Assembly (NCBI RefSeq): GCF_009758125.1
Contig: NZ_WRXO01000003.1
Span: 372,001 to 436,000, forward strand
Length of the DNA: 64,000 nt
DNA from: Chitinophaga oryziterrae
Lineage (GTDB): Bacteria; Bacteroidota; Bacteroidia; Chitinophagales; Chitinophagaceae
Reading direction: 5' to 3'
Positions within the stretch are counted from its first letter, which is position 1. Every line of letters begins with the position of its first letter. Positions 61,001-64,000 of the stretch are shown one piece after another. A program made the position numbers and the translations under genes. The notes under the pieces were generated by a model that saw only the letters and a list, made by a program, of their open reading frames with translations, ran no database searches and was not told the origin of the DNA.

Positions 61001-64000
61001 CGACTGCAAGATTTAATATTATCCTTTCTGTTACGGAAGATAAAAATGGCGTCTTACTGGCAGGTATTGAATATGCGAAGGACCTGTTTAGTGAAAGCAC
61101 GATTCAGCGGATGTTCATTCATTTTGAACAATTACTGAAAGCAATCGTTGCATCTCCGCAAGAGCAGATAGGCCGTCTGAATATGTTAACGCCGGAGGAA
61201 CAAAGAACACAAATTACAGCTACTGTATCATATCCGCGGGATTACACATTCGCAGATTGGTTTGAATCAGCTGTAGCACATTCTCCCAAAGCCACTGCAC
61301 TGGTATTTGAAGGTAAGGTACTTACTTACAGGCAACTGGATGAACAATCTGCCCAGCTGGCCCATTATCTGCGTAGCAAAGGCGTAAAGGCGAATACACT
61401 GGTGCCTGTTTGCATGGAACGGTCGCTGGATATGGTAGTGGCAGTATTGGGCATTCTGCGTGCAGGAGGGGCTTATGTACCTGTTGAACCGGATTTTCCG
61501 GCAGAAAGGATCAGGTATATGCTTGCCGATACAGCGGCTACCGTGATCGTAAGCAGCAGTACCTGCAAAGAGGTATTGCCCGTTACAGATTTGCCGGACA
61601 TAATCCTGCTGGACCAGGACAGGGCAAAGATCAATGCATACTCAGTAGAAGCGCCATTGGTATTGCCTGCGGCTACTGATCTCGCTTATGTGATTTATAC
61701 CTCTGGTAGCACCGGCACGCCTAAGGGCGTGATGATCACGCATCATAACCTGGCAGACTATATAGCAGGATTGCGGTTGCGTTTACCGATCAGCCAGTGT
61801 CATTCTTTTGGATTATTATCAAGCATAGCTACTGACCTTGGCAACACGGTTTTGTTCCCGGCTTTGGCAAGTGGTGCAGCATTGCATCTGTTCTCAAAAA
61901 CAGCTGTCAACGATGCGCACAGGATACTGTCTTATTTTGAAACGCATGAAATAGACTGTATCAAGATCGTACCATCACACTGGAAAGCATTATCAGAACC
62001 AGGCAGATTACTGCTGCCGGAAAAACTTTTGATATTCGGAGGGGAGGCGCTGGAGAATACAGTGGTGGATAGCATCCATAATGCGGGTGCAGAATGTACG
62101 ATCGTAAATCATTATGGCCCAACAGAGACAACTATCGGAAAACTACTGCATGTGGTGAAGCCGGATGCAGTATATGAATCAGTTGTACCGGTAGGTCGTC
62201 CGTTTTCCAATACCAGCGTATATGTGCTGAGCCCTGAAATGCAGTTATGTCCTGCAGGTGTACCAGGTGAATTATACATTGGCGGTGAAGGTGTGGGGAA
62301 AGGTTATCTGCATAATGAAACCCTCACTGCCGGACGATTTATTGACAATCCTTTTTCAACAGAAGATCCTTTTAAATTATATCGTACAGGCGACCGTGTT
62401 AAATACCTGCCTGATGGAGACATTGTATTCCTGGGTCGTATAGACGATCAGGTAAAGATCCGTGGTTACCGTGTAGAACCCGGAGAAATCAGCCGTGTGA
62501 TGGAACAATGTGAACTGGTCGGCCAGGGACTTGTTATTGCGCGGGAAGATAACGGCGGATATAAACGTCTGATCGGTTATGTAATACCCGTAGGTGCTTT
62601 TGACCGGGAAGGCATCCTGTCCTATCTGAGGACACAATTGCCGGAATACATGGTCCCGGCTGCATTGGTTGAACTGGAACAATTCCCTTTCCTGGCAAAT
62701 GGGAAAGTGGACAAGAAAGCATTGCCCGATCCGGAGAATGTGATCACAACCGGTTATGCAGTACCTGAAACAGCTATTCAGAAAGGATTAGCTGCTATGT
62801 GGTCTTCATTACTGGAAGTGGAACAGATAGGATTGCATGATGATTTCTTTGCATTGGGAGGGCATTCATTACTGGCCATCCGTTTAATATCGGCTATCCG
62901 CAAGCAACTTAACCTGGAGGTATCTATCGGCGATATCTTTGATTACCCTACTATTGCCACTTTATCGGCCAGACTGGAAACTAATCCGGATGCAGCATTA
63001 CCGGCAGTCATTCGCCGGGAAAGACCTGCACAAATACCATTATCATTCAGTCAGGAGCGGTTATGGTTTATAGACCAGCTGGAGGGCAGCGTACATTATC
63101 ATCTGCCAACAGTATTGAGACTGAAGGGAAAGCTCGACAGGCAGGCATTAGCCCGTGCGGCACAAACGATCGTCAACCGTCATGAAGTATTAAGGACCGT
63201 CATAGAACAGGGCAATGCAGCGTCCTGGCAACGGGTGATGGAACCTGATCAGTGGCAGATGCAGATCTTTGACGAACCCTGTTATAAAACGGATACAGCA
63301 GCGCTGAATGCCTTTGTGGAAGAACTGGTAGCCACACCGTTTAACCTTAGCCGCGATTATATGCTTCGTCTGCAACTGATCGTACTGGGAGAGGAAGAAC
63401 ATGTAGCAGTGGCAACGATGCACCATATCGCGTCTGATGGATGGTCGGCAGGTATTATCGTCCGGGAGCTCGTAGCATTATATGAGGCTTATTCAACAGG
63501 TCGTGAGCCGCAATTGCCGCTACTGGAATTACAATACGCAGATTATGCCATCTGGCAGCGTGAATATTTATCAGGAGCTGTGCTGGATGAACAACTGGGT
63601 TATTGGGAAAATAACCTGGCAGGGGTAACCGCTTTGCAGTTACCGGTAGATTATCCCCGTCTTGCTGTACAAAGTTCACGTGGGGCTGTTACAACGTTCC
63701 ACATCGGCCGTGAATTATCAGAGCAGTTATATACGCTGTCTCAGCAGGAAGGTGTTACACTGTTTATGACATTGCTGGCATCGTTCCAGGTATTGTTATA
63801 CCGTTATAGTGGTCAGGAGGATATTTGTGTGGGCAGTCCGATGGCCGGCAGAACAAGACAGGAACTGGAGGGACTGATAGGCTTCTTTATTAACACGCTT
63901 GCATTACGAAGTGATCTGAGCGATGCCCCTGCATTCACTTCTTTATTGCAGCAGGTAAAACAAACTACCCTGGGCGCTTATGCCCACCAGGAAGTTCCGT
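48898..64000 (+). CDS. NRPS 4 (partial): C-A-T-E / C-A-T / C-A-T / C-A-T / C...
   Basis: An open frame of 5034 codons running off the window with no stop, carrying modules 11-14 and most of the C domain of module 15. ATG 48898 opens MSDFNLIDIVDLLEKAQDIG, a TubC-type docking domain very like that of NRPS 2. The modules add D-Leu, Asp, Leu and Asp. All C domains seen keep HHxxxDG (HHIVSDG, HHILLDG, HHIASDG, HHIAADG, HHIASDG) and the E domain has HHLAIDGVSWRI. The window ends in the C-domain motif AYAHQEVP of module 15, so at least one more residue and the release domain lie beyond. The gap to NRPS 3 is 39 bp. Confidence 0.92.
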   Translation, partial: MSDFNLIDIVDLLEKAQDIGIKISYDDNELILQANKEKVIDKSFLSELRDNKHHLITYFKYHHQDTAGIATIEKSAAIDRTAYTHIPLSFSQERLWIIDQLEGSVQYHLPAALRLKGHLDRRALHNALRDIVNRHEILRTVIRSSDEDDKPWQHILDKDRWQLTIIDEYGGTLKPYIEAPFDLANDHMLRAHLIILGEEEHILLITLHHIVSDGWSTGILINELVELYDAHINSRMPKLAPLNIQYADYAIWQRGNLSGTLLEEQLRYWKDELEGVAPLDLPLDYTRPAVQSNRGTTAHFELDKELSGRLKQLSRQQDTTLFMTLLAAFKVLLYRYSGQEDICIGSPISGRTREEMEGLIGLFVNTLALRSDLGNDPSFTSLLQQVKDTTLSAYDHQEIPFEKIVEAVVKGRDPGRSPLFQVMFALQNTPPAKEAALGKLILSAEDISSDSVKFDLSVVMEETTDGLKGSIEYCTDLFNAATISRLLSHFNLLLHSITNDPAARISTLPLLTEAEQQQLLFTFNDTTADFPLDKTMLDLFAEQVLQQPDATALIAGEESISYKTLEERSNQLAHYLTDQGVKTSSLVPVCLERSTDLIIAMLAIMKTGAAYVPVDPAYPPERIRYMLEDTGASVIISNVILQDIRDVHIIQPDKSRTEISRYPTSALPVTVIPGSLAYVIYTSGSTGQPKGVLIEHQGLANLVHWHNERYEVTARSKATAVSGVGFDAFGWEIWPYLSIGAAVCLVDDDTRISMPALVELHRREGITHAFISTALVQEFIREGEDKINALHYLLTGGDKLSATDISRLSYKVVNNYGPTENTVVTTSYELLPLNRKQAPVIGYPVSNTRIYIVNSGYQLCSVRVAGEICIAGIGLSRGYLNRTDQTAEKFVHNPFEGGRMYKTGDLGRWLPDGTIEYLGRTDEQVKIRGYRIEPGEIENVLSTCDHVQQAVVTVITDDKGNKRLAGYIVPNGEFDKTAILAYLKNRLPDYMLPAVLIELDKIPLTANGKIDKKALPEPVVDTLVTNSYEAPRNEAEQVLAGIWQDLLGVKLVGIHDNFFELGGDSIITIQVVSRAKRAGYALQPRDLFIHQTIAGLSSGLSSHMRAVSCEQGLLTGNSGLLPIQQWFFNTAGTTVSHFNQSVLLGIDKNVHADTLSSAIKKLVQYHDGLRFVYHNHVQGWEQEYGIYEGELEIAELWSKAQITDYCNKFQQSLDIEQGILIRAALLLTPATETHNRLLIVVHHLAIDGVSWRILLEDLQLLLKNGASGRVEDILGRKSSSYRQWHQALTDYGQRRRALTQLPYWEQVVRKYTPLKADKQHEGLTLMSDVRNYSVQLNALQTQRLLKEVPRAYHTEINDILLCALAMTLSEWNHTAAIVIGLEGHGREDISQDIDTSRTIGWFTNLFPVLLEVEAGKQPGKLLKAVKEQLRKVNDKGIGYGVLKYINKVATLQGNDPWDIVFNYLGQSDNLRDDSGFFSGVAESSGEDIAKDFPLHEKLSVTGLVRQGELSLEWGYSSKHYDTASIEKLAAAYLSHLEALIAHCISQQTASFTPSDYGVGADISSEELDEFLDTPFKGTTRRSQISGLYRLSGLQEGMLFHSLYAEDEGTYTEQMVCEFEDLQVDAFVQSWNHLIARHSILRTAFHYDEFSVPVQCVYKEAVLPVTILDYRSMNEEEQQKAFSEFEKKDLRRGFDFKEAPLMRLTLIRLDEHNYRMLWTSHHILLDGWSLPVLVGGLLSIYESLVTGAPVETVAEDRYEEYIRYLGRRDKEQAELYWKEYLQHLNEGTLLPFIASTTARTKGVGAYKGEKLILDKAFTNQLAKYAQRQHITLNTLMQGVWAYLLYRYTGRQDVTYGITVSGRPEDLPGVEQGIGLYINTLPLYARIEEDRIVAAWLQHLQASQQQSREHQYTGLNDIQQWSGVQGDLFDSSITFQNYPVDEVVASKEWQLKVSRVETHPHTNYPLTIIISIAAETSLLFSYNSALLDEVYIEKIAGHFRQVLEEITTHESGTIGAIELLTSVEKEGLLRATSVTSPQETTITDLFEAQVLRVPTATAVVYEDGSLSYQELEERANQLAHHLRRKGVEAGTLVPICMERSLDMLVGIMGILKAGCAYVPIEPDFPSERINYMLSDTGAKVVVSSCADKVPGNMEVITMDDIYMEPVSRLPRKYVADQLVYVIYTSGSTGNPKGVMVTHDNLLDYVAGLSSTLPIKECASFGLLSSIATDLGNTVIYASLATGGALHVFSKAAINDAEEIHRYLSVRPVDCVKIVPSHWKALSCFLPEKLLIFGGEALDGRVIDTIRSSGSDCMVVNHYGPTETTIGKLLHIVDKNAVYEQNVPIGKPFSNTVTYVLSPSGKLCPVGVPGELYIGGTGVAAGYLNNEGLTAAKFVANPFGAGILYRTGDQVKYLPDGNMLFLGRIDDQVKIRGYRVELGEIESVLSKCPLIHQAVVVAKADGDGNKRLIGYILPSGEFDSEGIQAYLKASLPDHMHPSLLIVLDQFPLMANGKVDKKSLPDPETRVNEGAGYTAPRTITEEKLSHIWSTLLEVDRVSVHDDFFALGGHSLLAIRLISAIRKELSVEVSIGDVFDYPTIVQLSAQLQRHAVISNTPALIRKVRPAHIPLSFSQERLWFIDQMEGSVQYHVPTVLRLKGILDKDALSYALQTIVDRHEVLRTVIEQEDGQAYQRVNAAGKWELDVIDKALYRKNETALEESIAQLINTPFNLQQDHMLRVHLIPLSEEEHVLVVILHHIASDGWSTGIIVKELVELYAAYTENRAPQLPVPDIQYADYAIWQRAYLSGAKLEKELGYWKDKLSDVAALELPTDYPRPAVQPTRGGMYSFRFDKQLSAQLQVLSQQQGTTLFMTLLTAFKVLLYRYSGQEDICVGIPVAGRTQQETEGLIGFFINTLALRSDLSNNPSFITLLQQVKQTTLGAYEHQEVPFEKIVDAVVKDRDVSRTPLFQVMFVLQNAPEGEALKLGDVKLSEEVMRHTTARFDLSCSLIESEDGIMGSVEYCLDLFREETIHSMLEHFEHLLKSIADQPSQAVGVLPILNTAEQKQLLETFNNTATTDPLDETILDLFEIQVAMRPNAVALVAGKISITYKVLNERANQLAHFLSSKGVKAESVVPVCLERSADMVLAMLAVLKAGAAYVPVDPAYPSDRIRYMLEDTGATVVITNSNTLTVMADVELIKLDEDLEEIRKYPAIAFNAAVTADSLAYVIYTSGSTGQPKGVMIEHHGLANLVHWHVRAYQVTFRSKATAVSGVGFDAFGWEVWPYLATGAAVYLLDDETRLQMPSLVMLHLQHGITHAFIPTALVQEFIQASSAKITPLQYLLTGGDQLSATDISGLTYKVVNNYGPTENSVVTTSYELLPVDRDHPPVIGRPVSNTRVYILNNEEQLCPVGVIGEICIAGSGLSRGYLNLTALTAEKFVSDPFAGGRMYKTGDLGRWLHDGTIEYAGRIDEQVKIRGYRIEPGEIESVLSTCTYVRQAVVSVKTDTKGNKHLVGYVVPDGIYDKTAILTYLKSRLPDYMVPSLLMELDKVPLTANGKIDRKALPDPEASALLTNEYVAPRNEMEQAIAGIWQQLLGVERVGIYDNFFELGGNSLLVMRMVALMRSRLQIEVPIRTIFVQANIAQLSDWLSVSGMGNTLLPAIEMQTRPPRIPLSFSQERLWFIDQLEGSVQYHIPLLLRLSGDLNITALENSLQQIINRHEVLRTVIREEEGVAYQQILGKDSWSLSVTDSEEPAGLENYITALVRKPFDLSADHMLRAHLICLPENSYLLVLTMHHIAADGWSMGIATREVMELYNAYVENRPVQLVPPVLQYADFAIWQRAYLSGEVLAQKLAYWKNKLEGVTPLDLPLDYTPPVTQSMRGARMEYQIDKTILAGLNQLSRQQGVTLYMTLLAAFKVLLHRYSGQDDISVGTSSAGRQQQEIEGLIGFFINTLTLRSDLRNNPSFTALLQQVKQTTLGAFEHQDVPFEKIVEVVVKDRDQNRRPLFQVMFVMDNTPAAEEFSLENVRMTADEITHTTARFNIILSVTEDKNGVLLAGIEYAKDLFSESTIQRMFIHFEQLLKAIVASPQEQIGRLNMLTPEEQRTQITATVSYPRDYTFADWFESAVAHSPKATALVFEGKVLTYRQLDEQSAQLAHYLRSKGVKANTLVPVCMERSLDMVVAVLGILRAGGAYVPVEPDFPAERIRYMLADTAATVIVSSSTCKEVLPVTDLPDIILLDQDRAKINAYSVEAPLVLPAATDLAYVIYTSGSTGTPKGVMITHHNLADYIAGLRLRLPISQCHSFGLLSSIATDLGNTVLFPALASGAALHLFSKTAVNDAHRILSYFETHEIDCIKIVPSHWKALSEPGRLLLPEKLLIFGGEALENTVVDSIHNAGAECTIVNHYGPTETTIGKLLHVVKPDAVYESVVPVGRPFSNTSVYVLSPEMQLCPAGVPGELYIGGEGVGKGYLHNETLTAGRFIDNPFSTEDPFKLYRTGDRVKYLPDGDIVFLGRIDDQVKIRGYRVEPGEISRVMEQCELVGQGLVIAREDNGGYKRLIGYVIPVGAFDREGILSYLRTQLPEYMVPAALVELEQFPFLANGKVDKKALPDPENVITTGYAVPETAIQKGLAAMWSSLLEVEQIGLHDDFFALGGHSLLAIRLISAIRKQLNLEVSIGDIFDYPTIATLSARLETNPDAALPAVIRRERPAQIPLSFSQERLWFIDQLEGSVHYHLPTVLRLKGKLDRQALARAAQTIVNRHEVLRTVIEQGNAASWQRVMEPDQWQMQIFDEPCYKTDTAALNAFVEELVATPFNLSRDYMLRLQLIVLGEEEHVAVATMHHIASDGWSAGIIVRELVALYEAYSTGREPQLPLLELQYADYAIWQREYLSGAVLDEQLGYWENNLAGVTALQLPVDYPRLAVQSSRGAVTTFHIGRELSEQLYTLSQQEGVTLFMTLLASFQVLLYRYSGQEDICVGSPMAGRTRQELEGLIGFFINTLALRSDLSDAPAFTSLLQQVKQTTLGAYAHQEVP
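49150..53560 (+). other. Module 11: C(LCL) - A(Leu) - T - E, adds D-Leu
   Basis: The A code D A W F L G N V V matches the Leu code DAWFLGNVVK. The C domain has IPLSFSQERLWIIDQ and HHIVSDG. The T domain is GGDSI and the following E domain has HHLAIDGVSWRI. Confidence 0.82.
53590..56705 (+). other. Module 12: C(DCL) - A(Asp) - T, adds Asp
   Basis: The A code D L T K I G H I G is the Asp code. The C domain is DCL-type (RRSQISGLYRLSGLQEGMLF) with HHILLDG, and the T domain is GGHSLL without an epimerase. Its end-of-C, A and T DNA is nearly identical to module 5. Confidence 0.85.
54771..56690 (+). repeat. Near-identical 1.92-kb tract, copy 2 (module 12)
   Basis: Second copy of the tract at 28091-30010, gap-free at an offset of 26680. 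Identity falls abruptly after about 56695, in the linker just past the T domain. It falls more gradually before 54771, inside the C domain, where short identical patches (for example 54640-54700) remain. Confidence 0.9.
56750..59835 (+). other. Module 13: C(LCL) - A(Leu) - T, adds Leu
   Basis: The A code D A W F L G N V V is identical to module 11. The C domain is LCL-type with HHIASDG. Its first part also resembles the C domain of module 6, which follows the twin Asp module. The T domain is GGNSLL without an epimerase, so L-Leu is expected. Confidence 0.82.
59890..62980 (+). other. Module 14: C(LCL) - A(Asp) - T, adds Asp
   Basis: The A code D L T K I G H I G is again Asp. The DNA is clearly diverged from modules 5 and 12, so it is an older copy. 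The C domain has HHIAADG and the T domain GGHSLL; no epimerase follows. Confidence 0.84.
63030..64000 (+). other. Module 15 (partial): C domain, LCL type
   Basis: It begins IPLSFSQERLWFIDQLEGSV and contains HHIASDG, so it is an LCL condensation domain accepting the L-Asp chain of module 14. The adenylation domain and residue identity are beyond the window. Confidence 0.85.

Noticed and set aside
10191..64000. Many open frames antisense to the NRPS genes (60-140 codons)
   Set aside because: They shadow conserved NRPS domains, recur at the same place in each module and show no independent family features.

Overview
The window holds most of a very large non-ribosomal peptide synthetase (NRPS) locus. 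It probably comes from a Bacteroidota bacterium, most likely Chitinophagaceae (Chitinophaga-like). The reasons are moderate-to-low GC by eye, no clear Shine-Dalgarno sequences before the starts, a UpxY-type NusG paralogue, a TTTG/TAnnTTTG-like promoter candidate, and the overall NRPS style (TubC-type docking domains, C domains beginning IPLSFSQERLWFIDQ).

Layout. Positions 1-4356 are a left flank on the minus strand: a CPBP-family membrane protease, a TMEM175-like membrane protein, and an ABC half-transporter. Between the last two lies a gene-poor stretch with a 94-bp perfect palindrome, a 22-bp-stem terminator hairpin and what looks like a gene remnant. From about 4630 everything reads on the plus strand as one likely operon running past the window end. 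It begins with a promoter candidate and long leader, then a NusG-like antiterminator (5031-5543), a type II thioesterase, a CmlA-like metallo-beta-lactamase-fold diiron oxygenase, and SbnA- and SbnB-like enzymes that make L-2,3-diaminopropionate (Dap). Four NRPS genes follow (10191-13352, 13380-33215, 33235-48858, and 48898 to beyond 64000).

Assembly line. The four synthetases contain 14 complete modules and the condensation domain of a fifteenth. Reading the ten-residue adenylation codes by eye, with an epimerisation (E) domain meaning D-configuration, the collinear product is: acyl? - diamino acid (Dap?) - N-methyl aliphatic/hydrophobic - D-Thr - D-Ser - Asp - aromatic (Phe/Tyr) - D-aliphatic/hydrophobic - Ser - D-basic - diamino acid (Dap?) - D-Leu - Asp - Leu - Asp - residue 15. 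Every C domain that follows an E domain has the DCL-type opening and every other internal C domain has the LCL-type opening. This supports the order of the four proteins as encoded. The first C domain is divergent and looks like a starter (lipo-initiation) domain. The release domain lies outside the window.

How the genes fit together. SbnA/SbnB would supply Dap for two modules that share one code. The CmlA-like oxygenase would beta-hydroxylate a carrier-bound residue (aromatic, Asp or Leu). The type II thioesterase would clear misprimed carriers. The NusG paralogue would let RNA polymerase traverse an operon of more than 59 kb. The inferred product is a Dap-containing, possibly beta-hydroxylated lipopeptide with three Asp residues. 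Chitinopeptins, large lipodepsipeptides reported from Chitinophaga, are a natural comparison, but I cannot check identity here.
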